A DNA stretch of 64,000 nt from Eutypella sp. D-1 (Eukaryota > Ascomycota > Sordariomycetes > Xylariales > Diatrypaceae). This document shows, piece by piece, positions 47,651 to 60,060 of this stretch (positions are counted from its first letter, which is position 1; each line of letters begins with the position of its first letter). The notes under the pieces were generated by a model. It did not search any database. It saw only the letters and a program-made list of their open reading frames with translations, and had not been told where the DNA came from. Location of the stretch: assembly GCA_023313575.1 (NCBI GenBank), contig JAJTTP010000013.1:744001-808000 (forward strand), given 5' to 3'. A program made the translations under genes and the position numbers.

Positions 47651-49590
47651 ATGAGTATCGGCGAAGTTCAGAAGGAGAGAATTCAGATGGACTTACGAGA
47701 GTCCGAAATCCCCAGGTCTCCCTCTTCTCGCGACGATGCGGCGCTCGTCCGCCTCGGAAAGAAGCCTGTCCTCAAGCGCAACTTCGGGTTCTTGACAATA
47801 TTGGGCTTTAGCTGTACGGTTTTGATCACTTGGGAAGGTACATTGATGTAAGGCCTCCAGCTACGCTGCCAGCCACGGGCTCAGATTCAGCCATGGAAAC
47901 GTAACTAACGGGTGAACAGCGTCTTTCTCTCAGGGCTTCAGAAGTATGCGATCCTCAACCTTCTAGTGGCATCGCCTTACAGATACTTACCGCACCTTCC
48001 AGTGGGGGCCCTTCCGGAATCATATACGGATTCATCGTCGTCTGGCTCGGCACCCTTTCCGTCTTTGCGACTCTCTCTGAAATGGCCTCGATGGCTCCCA
48101 CCTCCGGTGGACAATACCACTGGGTCTCCATTTTGGCACCTCCCGCCCATGGCAAGTTCCTCGGCTATCTCACTGGCTGGTTGACCCTCACTGGTTGGCA
48201 GGCATCAGTCGCATCGGGTGCCTACCTGACTGGTACCGCCATACAGGGACTGATCCTCCTGACGCATCCAAGCTATTTGGAGACCATACAGAACTGGCAC
48301 GGCACGCTGCTCTTCTGGGCTGTAGTCATATGTAGCTATGGGGTTAACACCGCCTTTTCGTCATCACTCTCCAGGTTTGAGGGCCTCGTACTTGTCTTCC
48401 ATATCCTTGGGTTCTTCGCTGTCATATTCCCCTTGGCGTTCCTCAGCGAACATGCAACCTCCGATGCCGTCTTTAACACGTTCTTGAATCTTGGTGAATG
48501 GCAAACCCAGGGGCTCTCCTTCTGTATTGGAGTCCTGGGGAACGTATTTGCGTTCGTTGGTGGTGATGGTGCTATTCATGTAAGTTCCTTACCCATCACA
48601 TGTCATCACTTGTTTGTGCAGGCCGTTGCGCGACTGCGCGACTGTCAGAGCCCACTCCTGCTCTTCCAGCCACATCTTCACCATGCATAATGATCTTACA
48701 GGAGTTCCATTCTCTATATGCAGCTGTGATATGCGTTTCTATTCGTGCATTTTAACTGACCGCTACTATACTAGATGGCCGAAGAAGTTCGCAACCCTGC
48801 CGTCACGGTTCCTTGGTCAATCATCACGGGTCTTTTCATTAACGGGACGTTGGGATTCTCCATGTTAATCGCCACATTGTACTGCATAGGAGACATCGAC
48901 GCGCGGCTAGAAGAGAACCCCATTTATCCCTTTATGGCAATCTTCCACAATGCGGTGGGGTCTACAGCAGGTGCGGCTGCCATGTCTGCGCTGGTCATTG
49001 TCTTGGCCTTCAGCGCCACTACAGGGATGGTTTCGTCGACTTCGAGAGTATACTGGGCCTTCGCTCGAGATCGCGCGCTCCCTGGGTGGAAAATCCTTAA
49101 AAAGGTCAGCCGCCGTACCAGCATTCCCGTCTATTCGGTCGTGACTACCATCGGCATTGCCGTCGTTTTATCCCTTGTCAACATAGGAAGCGCCACTGCT
49201 TTCAATGGTGTCATTTCCATATCGGTCGCCGGCCTGTTCGGGTCGTATCTGATTGCCGCCTCCCTGCTGCTTTACCGCCGACTGACTGGAGGCATCCGGC
49301 TGCGGGACTCTGACGACTCTCTCACCAACACTTCTGGCTCAACCCTGACCTGGGGCCCCTGGCGTCTTCCCGGTGTCCTAGGGATTGCGAATAATATCTT
49401 CGCATGCACATACCTCATTTTTATCTTCTTTTTCAGCTTCTGGCCCGCGTACCACGATGTAACGCCTGAGAACATGAACTGGGCCGTCCTGGTGTTTTGT
49501 GCGGTTTTAATGTTCAGCGTTTTATATTACGCTGTGTGGGCTAGGAAGTGGTTCAACGGTCCTGTGGTCGAGATCGACCGGGATCGGTAA
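47651..49590 (+). CDS. APC-superfamily amino acid/choline-type permease, four exons
   Basis: Exons are 47651-47847, 47920-47943, 48003-48579 and 48775-49590, giving 537 residues. Introns are 72 bp (branch CTAAC), 59 bp and 195 bp (branch CTGAC); exon 2 is only 24 bp. Marks in order: cytoplasmic N-terminus with LGKKPVLKRNFG, TM1 FLTILGFSCTVLITWEG, the GLQNGGPSGIIYGF loop with TM2, SEMASMAPTSGGQYHW, ten further TM segments, HMAEEVRNPAVTVPWSI after TM6, SSTSRVYWAFARDRALP, and a charged C-terminus. This places it in the AA_permease_2 group with fungal choline, GABA and other amino-compound carriers at the plasma membrane. Substrate not predictable. Earlier in-frame termination (66 residues) is removed by splicing. 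Confidence 0.9.
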
Positions 49591-49656
49591 GATATCGACT
49601 GAGTATTGGTGTTGGTTCCGAGCGCTTAAGAGTTTCTCATACTGTAGGAGAGGGGA

Positions 49657-49790
49657 TAGATGGGATCGATAGAATCTATCAACTCTATCAACTCTATCAA
49701 ATCTATCCCATAGATCCCATCGATCCCATCGATCCCATCGATTCTATTGATCCATTACAGCCTATTGCAGCCTATTGCAGCCTATCCCAT
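49657..49790 (+). repeat. Compound microsatellite of 9- and 10-bp units
   Basis: Three related arrays follow one another: AACTCTATC (49681-49698 and imperfect neighbours), GATCCCATC (three clean units from 49713 plus degenerate ones) and CAGCCTATTG (about 49758-49785). The first part (gatgggatcgatagaatc) can pair with the middle (gattctat, gatcccatc). Located about 70 bp after the permease stop. Confidence 0.75.
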
Positions 49791-49821
49791 CCATTTTAGC
49801 GAGTCTTAGCGGCTAAGATAT

Positions 49822-49932
49822 GGCTATTCCGGACACCCTCCTTGCCAGTATATCGTAACCACCGGTCGATATATAAAAATAATAACGTTCCGGGCTTCCT
49901 TTATACTGGCAAGGAGGGCGTCCGGAATAACC
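49822..49932. mobile_element. Short inverted-repeat (MITE-like) element
   Basis: A 111-bp unit whose 31-bp ends are inverted copies: 49822-49852 (GGCTATTCCGGAC...) and 49902-49932. 29 of 31 positions match; both mismatches are transitions (C/T and A/G). The 49-bp interior is AT-rich and non-coding. It may be a miniature transposon or an end-to-end remnant; no clear target duplication was seen. Confidence 0.65.
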
Positions 49933-50239
49933 GCCTGTGCAAATTACGTTTTGGGGCCATTTTAAACGCGTACGTAACGGGTTCGATCCTAACCAGGACC
50001 AAAAGCATATAATACGGGAGCCCTGACTTAAACAAATAAAAATATATCAAAATTTTACGATATAATTTAAATTTAAGCCTATACGTTAAGCAAATCTATT
50101 TAGCGGTTATATATAACGGTGTAAATTATAGATATATTTTCAGTTTAGTATCAGGCCTTATTTTAAGGTGTTTTTGCTTTTTATAGGGACGTTTACGAAA
50201 AGGGTTTAGTCGGTACATTTAAGTCCTAAAGATACTTGG

Positions 50240-50283
50240 GCCCGGGCGAAGCCCGGGCTACGTCGCAGCGCCTGCGGCGCTGC
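50240..50283. repeat. GC-rich double hairpin
   Basis: Two perfect 8-bp stems, each with a 3-nt loop, lie six bases apart: GCCCGGGC-gaa-GCCCGGGC (50240-50258) and GCAGCGCC-tgc-GGCGCTGC (50265-50283). They are surrounded by AT-rich DNA. The following GAAATCGAGGCCTGA (50292-50306) recurs with two C-to-T changes at 40244-40258, downstream of a decayed hairpin (40220-40235), so this is probably a dispersed repeat. Confidence 0.7.
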
Positions 50284-51823
50284 CACACCTTGAAATCGAG
50301 GCCTGATAATATGAGGTAAGTAGGTACCTACCTTGTATGCCAGATATGCACGTAAACAGTGGAACTACCTACTGTTTTACTCCTTATAGAAACGTAAAAA
50401 GGGCCAAAGTACCTAAATCCAATCCGCCCTTTTAGAGTAATCTATGATATTCAGCCATTATAATATACTTTTAAATATTGATCAAGTTATCCCCAACTTA
50501 AACCATTATTGATTAAGGGGTGAGAGGTGGACGGGGCGCGGGACGACGTTTTTTTCTCTTCTTTTCCAAGATCTTGTGGTTCAATATGGGACCGGCTGCG
50601 ACCGTGCTTAGAAGGGGTTAGGATCGCCCCTCACTACCATTTATCATTACTGACTAGACGATCACATTAAAAACCTCCACCTGTGGCGTGCATAGGGGAG
50701 GGTGAGATCCATTTCGGCGATCATAAAATACACTTAGTTTCCCCCTCCCCCTTATTGATGGCTATCGTGGTTCATACATGCCAGCTAGGGCAGGTTAGCT
50801 CCAAATTGTGCTCGAGTACCACAAATAAATGTGTCGCCGCCGTCTGTTACAGCATTATTGCTTGTTAAGCTAGTGAATAGTAGTCTCAACCATCTCATAA
50901 CCCGTAAACTACAAGTAACGAACCGGAGGGGCGCCTTATAAAGACTCCCACCATACCGTGTCGTCCCAGATGCACCGCCTACTCTAGGTACTATGGCTCG
51001 TGCCGCAGAATCATAAAGTTATGACAGTAAAACTGGAGATCTGGGAGACTAGCGGTTGCAACTCTGAAATTTCAGGAATAAGAGAACGGAATAATTAGAC
51101 GACGAAGTGGGTGAGATGCGTAAGCGCTAAACAGCACGGAATAACTTGGGTCTCAGGCCGCATTGCCACCTCCGGGACTTGCCCCGGACCCCGTACCTAC
51201 AAGACCCGTAAATCTTGGCTTGCGCTGATCTACGCCATGGAAGATTGTTCAATTACTATTCCTGCATAACTCCAGCGTTCTTGTCTTGCCTGAATATCGT
51301 GTACCATCTCTCATTGATTCTCAATAACCTAGTACGCTCGGTGAAGTTTTAGCCCGCGCTTCGAGCATCTACATACATAGACTTGTGTGCGGCCGTCGAT
51401 GTTGCCTCTTATAGTATCCCAACCTGTAATTTGCAGGAGCGGCACTTGTTCTCGCAGCCGTTTCATCCGGGGCCGGCACCTCTTCCGCAGGCGGCGGTAC
51501 TGTAAATGGGCCCGCCTGTAGGGCTACGGCAGTCTTGCTGGGCATGGAGCAGGCCGTGATAGAAGATTTTTCCGACTGGCGCGCATGCGTCTTGTCAGTG
51601 GATTTGGGTTGTGCACCGGCCCCATACGCAGCTTTTGGAAAGCGAATCCACCAAATTGTCTGGCCCACCCCTCTTATTGGTGGTTTCAAGGAAGCAAGAA
51701 GCGCGGGGCTTGCCGACACCACGATGTTTATGCTGTCGTGTACGCACAGCCCAGGAGTCCATCTAGCCACCATGTGACGTATACTCGTGACGTTTCAATA
51801 GCCTCTAAATCGATATGGCTGCG

Positions 51824-51831
51824 TATATAAA
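51824..51831 (+). promoter_or_regulatory. TATA box of the secreted-protein gene
   Basis: TATATAAA lies 123-130 bp upstream of the chosen start (51954). An in-frame ATG at 51852 is only about 20 bp downstream of the box, so it is unlikely to be transcribed as a start. Confidence 0.5.
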
Positions 51832-51953
51832 GGCTATGCTCGCATCCGAGTATGGACTCTCGATGTGATCAACCAAGCCCTTCTCCCGTTGTTAGTCACG
51901 ATCGCTTCTTTCGCTTTTTCCGCTTCTTCGAATCCGCAGTATCCACGTCCATC

Positions 51954-52872
51954 ATGCAGCTCAGCCAATTCAACAAGGTCTCTATGACCGGCTCCCTACT
52001 TATGGGGCTTATCGCCTCCAGCTGGGCGAGTCCTACCCCCGATGTCCCCCTTCAAAAGAGGGACACTACCTTCGCCCGCCGGGAGGAGACTGGCGTAACG
52101 GATACTGCTGGTCAATGGACTACATGGCGGCCCGGTTTCCTAAGTCAGTGAATTCTTGGACTCATGGATCATCTTGTTCTTGACATGGCGTGCTAACCGT
52201 GTTTGAATAGCTGGGAAATACCTCTTATTCCACAATGAGGACTTTGTGACACTGGAGGGAAAGGGTTACGTTCAGCTCCGCTGGGAAGTTGAATACTGGA
52301 AGTACGGTTTAATTACCTAGCCCTCGGCGTTGCCTGTATAGAAAGTTGACTTACACGATGTATAGGCGTGCTGGGATAACTGACGACCTTTCCATCGACG
52401 CTTCCGGGACGTTCCAGCTGGTTGCCGGAGGAAGCGGCTTTCAGTTCGCCGATAGCCCTGCACCCTTCTGCAACGACCCGACCGGGAACTGCCTCAACGC
52501 GACTGGCGGAGAACAGTACGGCTACACCTGGTTCACCAACGGCGCCAACCACTGGCATAACGAGTACTACTGGCTCGACGGGAAGGTCACCCTCCAGACG
52601 AAGGAAACTCTTGGGCTATACAACGTGGCCGCGAATGTCACAAGTAAGTGTCCTTTTCTCCACTATCCTCAATCTCGCAGGATTTCCTAGTATCCAGCAT
52701 GGGCTCCATCACCGTTCTGTAATCGCGTAACGTCGCTTGCGAATACATTCTGACTCGTCTTTACAAAGCCTATGACACCATCCTCAGCGAAATCAACACG
52801 GCCTACGGCAGCCCATTGCACATTGGTGCGTCGTTTGATCCGGAATTTGGCAACTGCCCTTGTACCGAGTAG
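51954..52872 (+). CDS. Small secreted protein with signal peptide and possible Kex2 site
   Basis: Exons are 51954-52143, 52211-52301, 52366-52643 and 52769-52872, giving 220 residues. Introns are 67, 64 and 125 bp (starts GTCAGT, GTACGG, GTAAGT). Residues 1-25 form a hydrophobic signal peptide ending SSWA; VPLQKR (31-36) and ARR (41-43) look like pro-peptide processing sites. The mature part has aromatic- and glycine-rich strands (GYVQLRWEVEYWKR, TFQLVAGGSGFQF, YGYTWFTNGANHWHNEYYW), four cysteines (FCNDPTGNC and NCPCTE at the very end) and glycosylation sites NAT and NVT. I do not recognise the family; it could be a beta-rich lectin-like or effector protein. It is the last gene before the AT-rich block. 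Confidence 0.75.
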
Positions 52873-54671
52873 AGTGAAGTCGGCCGCGCTTACAAGGAAA
52901 AGAGACTATGCGTCCCGCTTTCTTCAAAGCGAATCCTTTATCCCCGTGTTACTCCCTCCGCTCTTAGGGTAGGTTTGATAACTGAGATGGCTTTTGGTCG
53001 AATTGTAACACTCAAGGAAGAGCTAGTGTTGGTTGTTAGTGGTCACTGGCATGGACCCACATACCAGTAGGAAGTACCTATGTACCTATCTCCCGTATCC
53101 CTTTTAAATAAATAAATAAACCTGAATATAATATTAATCTCGTTACCTTTTATTCTGTTATTATCTTTTTTTTTACGTATGTATTTATTAATACTGATTA
53201 ATATTATTAAATAGATTTTTACCTCCCTTTTTTATCCGTTTATATAACGGATGATAATAACCTTTTAATAAATATTAACGTAAAGGGTTATAGGAAAAGA
53301 AGTTATAAAATGGATAGAATTTAACTTAATATAAGCTATTAACAATTTCGAGGAAACCGATAATAAACCAGGTATTAGCCGGATAATTAAAAAAACTTTT
53401 AAGCAATATTAGGACCATTTTTAAAAGTTTATAAAAGCAGATTTTAACGTTATATTAAAAACGTTTCGGTTTACGTTAAAAACCGTATTAATATAAAAAA
53501 GTATATATATTAAAGAATATAACGTTAATTTCGTAACGGTATTAGCTAATTTTATTATATAATTTTAACTTTTAATATAAAATTTTAATAAATTTAAATT
53601 AATAAAAAGCCGATAATTTAAGGTTTTAATTTAAAAGGTTTTAATTTATAATACAAATTAAGGGCCAGTTTACCCATAAGGTTATAAAAATTCCACCCGC
53701 TTTATAATATATTTTAAATCCTTTATAAAAATATTAAATAATCCTTAGCCTTTAACTTAAAATAACCGGTTAAAAACCTTAATAATATAAGTTATATTAA
53801 AATTAATAACCTTTATTAATTTACTTTTTATAATTATACGTTAGTTTTTTCCCCCTAGCTTTAATTAACCTTTTTTTTATTTTTTTACGCCTTAATAAAT
53901 AACCTTAATTAACCCTGCCCTTAAATATTAACAGCAGCTAACCGGAAAGCTTTAACCCGACCTTTAAATATTATGTAATATATTAACGGTATTAATTAAC
54001 CTTTCTCCGTTAAAATAATTATATTCCTTCCCCGTTATTATTTAACCTTTTTTTATTAGCATTTGGCCCACCCTTATTATTTAACCTTTTTCCGTTAACA
54101 TTTAACCACCTTTCGGTAATATAAGGCACTTATATTAATACCCTTACCCTCCGGGTTACCCGTTATACCCTGGTTACCTTTTTTTTTTTAATTATTACCT
54201 GGGCTATTTATTTTAACTTACGGGATATAATTAATAGCTTTTTAAATAACCTTATTTAACGATAAAAAAAATAACCGGACCGTTTTTTTTAAACATTTAA
54301 ATTAACTTATATACTATAGGACTTAAACAGTTTTTATATTAGCCTTCGGCACCACCTCCTCCCCTTTTTTAAATAATTACTTTAAATAAAGGATCGGGGC
54401 CCGTAAAAACTTTAAAAAGTTACGATTCTTTTTTTAAATAGTATTTAAGCTTATTTTAAAACCTGATTTATTATTAAAACGGATTTTTATATTTATTAAT
54501 AATTAATAAAAATAAATTTATTATATTATTTTACCGGTTAATATTTTAAATAAATTATATTTATCGATTATCGTAAAATAATTTAAAAAGGTTTAAAATA
54601 AAAAAATAATTATATAAAAAAATTTATAACATTTTAAAAAATAAGTTTTATTTTTTTTTAACGTATATTAT
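52873..54671. other. Edge of the gene island and AT-rich block, unidentified
   Basis: Composition shifts at about 53100. From there to the chromovirus LTR the sequence is AT-rich and stop-dense, somewhat less decayed around 53280-54400. No domain recognised. Confidence 0.5.
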
Positions 54672-55098
54672 TGTTATGACCTGGTTAGGTTATTGGGCCT
54701 AAATAGGATTGGCATAAATAATCCCTGACCATGGCATTGGAAAGGATAGATACGATAAAATAAGCCATATTTAGGTTACGTAATAAAAAGGATAACCTGG
54801 ATAGCCCAGCTATCCCAGTAATTTTAAATAACCTAAATAGCTTAACTATCCTAATAATTTAACATTTAACATCATATTCCAGTATCAGGAATAAAAGATA
54901 TAAATAATATATAGCTACATTTATTACCTTTTTTTTAAATAATCTTTAAGCTTACTAATTTATAATATAACTTAATTATTTAAAGCATTTTTTTTTATTA
55001 TTATTAAACGTAATTACTTATTACTTAAAACCCTAACATTTTTATTAATATAAACCTTTTTAATTAAATTAATAATTAGGAATAGACCAGCCGTTATA
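54672..55098 (+). repeat. 5' LTR of chromovirus copy 2
   Basis: 427 bp, TGTTATGACCTGG to CAGCCGTTATA. Relatively mild decay with CCATGG and CCCAGCTATCCCAG blocks intact. Confidence 0.95.
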
Positions 55099-57779
55099 CG
55101 TTATAAGCTTTTATTTAATAATATTATTAACTTTAAGCAATATCCGATATTATGTTTTTTTAAAACCAAAACCTTTAATAAATTATTAACTTTTTATTTA
55201 AACGGATTAAACGAATCGAGTAAACGGCAATTATAACCGTAACTTAAGGAATTATACCCGTTAAATTTAAGCTTAAAAGATCTGGACCTTATAATGGTAT
55301 TATTTCCGTATAACCTTTTTTTATTATAACCGTAATTTATTTATATTAATAACGCTATATAATAATCACGGAAACCGATAAAATTTTTAATATTATTTTA
55401 TGCTTTACCGGGGGGATAACTTAATGGTTTAAATTTATTTTAAATGTTTTTATCGGGGTAAAGGAAAAAGAAAGAATTAAAAAAATTAAATACTTTTTCG
55501 AAAAATATAAGAATTTTAAGGAAAAAATGAAAGTTAATTACAAAAACCCGGATAAAGCCCGAGCCGTTACGTAATAATTTCTAACGTTTAAATAAAAAAA
55601 GGCAGTTTATACGTACGCCGCGTAATTTAAATAATTTATTACTAAAATAAAATAGGTTAATAATAAGTTTTTTATCGATACGTTTTATTAAGGATTTAAG
55701 GATTTAATTAAAAATGAAATTATTACGTAAAACAAATTAAATACTTTCGATAAATTTATTATTTTAATAATTAAAATCGATAATAAATAATTTAAATAAC
55801 GTTAAGAAAAAAAAGGATATTATGTACTTAAAGGATTTAAAAAATATTAAAATAATAAAAATTAAAATTAAAAACTTACCGATACATTTTACGGGATGGC
55901 ATTAGGATTAATATTATTCGATATAATACGAAAAAATAAACGATAAATTAAATATTATAATTATAATAAAATAGGATATTTTAAAAAAGAATATAAAGGA
56001 TTTAAACGAAATATAAATTGGAAACTTATACCTAAAAAAAAATAACCTTTTGCCGGTAAAAAAACGTTCGGAATAATCCGTTACGTATATTTAAACAGTA
56101 ATATTTATTAATAAGGATTATAAAAAATTAAATAATTAGCTTAAGCCGTAATAAAACGATAACGTTAATAATAATAAAACAAGTACTTTAATAACGATAA
56201 AGAAAAAGCTTTTACGGAAGCTTATTTTATAAAAAAAGAAAAAATAAAACGATTAATTAATTAGTTTAAGGAACGATAAGATTATAAATTATAAAAGATA
56301 TACAGCATTTACGTTAAACGATTTTAATAACGTTTTAAAAAATAACGATTTAAAATTTATTTATAATAGTTTTATAATTAGGATAAGTTTATTAATTAAA
56401 AAATTTAAACTCGGATGCCGTATTTTTTAAAATATTTTATTAATTATTAAAAATACGAATGTTATTAATATAAAGAACGAAAAATCGGTATTATTAAACG
56501 AATTAAATAAATGGTTAAAAAAGGATTCGATTTTTTATAATAAAAAAGAAACGAAACCGATTAACGATGGTATAAAGAAATTACATATTATATTAATTAC
56601 GTACCGTATGGTTAGGAATGGCTAAAAAAGATGTTTTGCCCCGGAGGATATTAGGTATACTATTATAACAAATATATATATTAAACGTTAGAAATTATAA
56701 AAATCCGGAATAAAATCGAATGGTAAAAATACGAAATCCGATGCTAAAAAAATAAGTTATTAAATGTTAATTTATATATTTATAAAAACTTATTAAAAAG
56801 AATAACCTTTAATAAGATTAGTTTTAAATATTTTTATAAAAAATTAGCAGTAAAAGAATAACCGTATATATAAGAAAAATCTAATAAAAAAGAATTTTAT
56901 AACAATTTATATAACGCCGCATAAGTTTACGGTAAGAATTTAAAAAAATAAGGCCGTTTATACCAAGGCCATAAAGCGGTATTATAAGGCTTAAAAACGT
57001 AATACGATATTTATAAGTTATTTTAAAAGCTTAAAAACGATACGGATATATTATAATACGAATAAAAGTTAAAGATAATTAATATACCGTTATAATAAAT
57101 AACGGAGCCGAAAGTAATTATGTAACCCCGAAATTATATAATAAGTTATAATTATTATAAAAAAAAAATAATACTTTTATAACATAATAAAAGCCGAAGG
57201 TTATATTTTTTAATATAACGAAAGAAAAATATTATAAAAGACCGATTAATTTAATATATATATCGAAAGATAGAAATAAGACGTTATTTTCGATATTATA
57301 TTTTTAAAAGGATATAACATAATCTTTAAGTAATTATAACTGTATTAGTATAATTTATTAATTAATTGGAAAATTGGCCAGATAATATTCCTTTATTTTT
57401 TAAAAACCGACGATAATTTAAAAAAGAGATTTTAATACTTAACGGATAATAAGTACGGGCATAAAGATACGATAAAAACTTTATTAAAAGGAATACGACG
57501 AATTAAAAAAAAAGGATACGAAAAAAGGATTAAATAAATTATCGTATTTATCCGATAACGATTCCGCTTTTTTAATAATATTTTAAAAAAGGAAAATATA
57601 ACGATATTATAAATACGTAACGTATTACTATAATATTATTAATACGATAAGGTGTTTTGCGAAAAATTTAAAAAAGGATTATTAAACCGTAATAAATGGG
57701 ACCATAAGATTATCTTTATAAAAGGAAAAACGTTACGATTTTATAAAATCTATAACTTTAACGAAATCGAATTTAAGAA
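55099..57779 (+). pseudogene. Gag and protease region of copy 2, decayed
   Basis: Collinear with 23528-25945 in copy 1. Lysine- and asparagine-rich readings with frequent stops; no zinc knuckle or protease motif can be pointed to. Assigned by position before the RT only. Confidence 0.6.
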
Positions 57780-58480
57780 ATTACGAGAGTACCTCGAAAA
57801 TAAATTAATAAAAAAATATATTCGATAATTAAAATTATTAGCAAAATACCTTATTATGTTTATATTAAAAAAGAATGGTAAATTATAATTAATAATCGAT
57901 TATCGATAATTAAATAAAATTACCGTTAAAAACCGAATACCGTTATTATTTATTATTAAAATAAAGGACCGTTTATACGGAGCTAAATAGTTTATTATTT
58001 TAAACCTTAAGGACGGATATTATTATATTAAAATTAAACCCGGAAACGAATAAAAAATAACTTTTAAACCGAAATACGGCTTATTTAAGTATTTAATTAT
58101 GCTTTTCGGATTAATTAACGTATTAGCATCGTTTTAACGCATAATTAACTATATATTATAAGAATATTTTAATATTTTCGTTATCTATTATTTTAATAAT
58201 ATCTTTATTTATTTAGATTTAAAGGAATAATATAAAAAATATATATATAAGGTATTATAAATATTATAAAATGCTAACTTATTAATAAAACCTGAAAAAA
58301 GTATATTTTATATATAGGAAGTGGAATTTTTTGGATATATTATTACCCCCGAATATATTAAAATGGACTTTAAGAAAATCGTAATTATTAAGGATTGGAA
58401 AATGCTTATTAATATAAAAGAAGTACAGGCTTTTCTCGGTTTAGCAAATTATTATCGGAAATTTATATAACGATTTGGAT
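57780..58480 (+). pseudogene. Reverse transcriptase relic of copy 2
   Basis: Reading through stops gives LIIDYR-stop-LNKITVKNRIPLL, DRLYGAK, LKDGYYYIKIKPGNE, KYGLFKYLIMLFGL and VIYYFNNIFIYLD, matching gypsy RT blocks in order. The catalytic YLDD is YFNN (58189-58200): both aspartates became asparagine through G-to-A. This segment is less AT-shifted than its neighbours and is absent from copy 1. Confidence 0.9.
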
Positions 58481-58599
58481 ATATTGTAACACTTTTTACG
58501 GAATTAATAAAAAAAGATAAACGGTTTATATGGATTGATAAAATAAACGAATTTTTTAAAAAGCTAAAAGATGTTATTATTAGCAAATTAATACTTATT

Positions 58600-58995
58600 A
58601 TATACGATCTTAAAAAATTTGTTAAGTTAAAAACCGATACCTTAAATTATGCTTTCGGAGTATAAATTAAATAACGAAATAAAGAAAAAAAATTATATTT
58701 TATCGTATTTTATTTTTATAAATTTATTAAAACCGAATTTAATTATCCGATTTACGATAAAAAATTTTTTATTATCGTTAATGCATTTAAAAAATTTAAA
58801 TATTACCTTATAGGAAATATGTATTAAATTAAGGTTTATACCGACTATAAAAATATTACATATTTTTTTATTATTTAAACTTTTAACGGAAAACAGTTAC
58901 GATATACTAAGTACTTTACGGAATTTAATTATATTATTATCTATAGGAAAAGATTAAAAAACGGACGAGCAGATGTTATCAGCAAGTAGCCTGTT
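58600..58995 (+). pseudogene. RNase H relic of copy 2
   Basis: Readings LKTDTLNYAFGV, FYFYKFIKTEFNYPIYDK, FIIVNAFKKFKYYL, VYTDYKNITYF and IYRKRLKNGRADVIS follow the gypsy RNase H order (TDAS, ...NYPIYDKE..., ...TDHKNL..., ...NGRADALS). Confidence 0.9.
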
Positions 58996-59149
58996 ATAAA
59001 AAATAAATATATACTAATAAAATATGTAATATTCCGATAAACGTTAAAAAAACACCTGGAGTAACAATAAATTACTGCTATTAAAATTACTCGAGATAAT
59101 TTATATAAATAAATCGAATAATATAATAATAATTTATTAAAGGAAAAAT

Positions 59150-60000
59150 AAATAAAGAAATTATAAATATTATAAAAATTATAGGAATAATTAATATAAA
59201 AGATTTACGAATATCCTTTATACGGATATTTAAAAGATTATAAACTTTTTAAACGATTATAACGGACCTATATATTTAATAAAATGAAATTAATAATATA
59301 ACGAATACGATAACGATATAATATATATGGAAAAACCAAAATAAAACGATATAAACTTTACGGAGAATTATAACTATTACTAATTAATAAATAACTATAA
59401 AAGTTTATTATATTCGATTTTATTATTAAATTACCGATATTAAAAAATCTAATAACATATAACGGTTATAATAGCATTTTCGTAATCGTTAACCGATTTA
59501 TAAAATTTTCTTATTTTATCCTATATAATAAAAACACCGACGTAAAATAAATGGCATATATCTTTTTATAACATATTATAATAATATACGGCCTTATATT
59601 CGAAATTATTTCCGATAAAAAAATAATATTTACATCGAAATTCTGGCAAAATTTTATAATAAGATTAAAATTAAACCTTAAACTTATAATAGCTTTTAAA
59701 CCTTAAATAAACGGATAAACGGAATAAATTAATTAAATATTAAAAACTTATTTTCGATAATATATTAATTATAAGTAAAATAATTAGGTTAAATAGTTAT
59801 TTATCGCATAATTAACTTATAATATAGCTTATTATAAAAGTATACGAATAATACTTATTAACGCTAATTTCGGATTTATTCTAAACGTTTATCGAAACGT
59901 TTATAAAAAAGGACCGGATAATATTAAAATTATATTAATATTAGAACGATTTAAATAATTATATAAGAAAATAAAGGAAAAATTCGAATTTATACGTTAA
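59150..60000 (+). pseudogene. Integrase core relic of copy 2
   Basis: ISDKKIIFTSKFWQNF (about 59614-59662) matches the integrase block I-S-D-R-G-x-x-F-T-S-x-F-W, and FKP-stop-ING-stop-TE at about 59695-59733 matches HPQTDGQTER with CAG changed to stops. Upstream zinc-binding residues cannot be made out. Confidence 0.85.
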
Positions 60001-60060
60001 CGAATAAGCCGATATTATAACTAAAAAAAGTTAAAAAGATTAACCTTTTCGGAAAAAGAT

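Larger units (their letters stand above)
49591..51953. other. Long intergenic region with small repeats; no confident gene
   Basis: Contains the microsatellites (49657-49790), the inverted-repeat element (49822-49932), AT-rich DNA at about 50030-50220, the double hairpin (50240-50283) and ordinary non-coding sequence. A 134-codon minus frame at 51369-51773 overlaps an 80-codon plus frame; neither has clear codon bias or motif, so neither is called. Confidence 0.5.

Noticed and set aside
49548..49799. Frame with YQLYQ and PIDPID repeats
   Set aside because: It is the translation of the microsatellite and overlaps the end of the permease in another frame.
49981..50000. Possible tRNA or SINE B box (GGTTCGATCC)
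   Set aside because: No acceptor or T-stem pairing and no A box at the right distance.
51369..51773. 134-codon minus-strand frame
   Set aside because: No codon bias, motif or signal, and an overlapping plus-strand frame is equally open.
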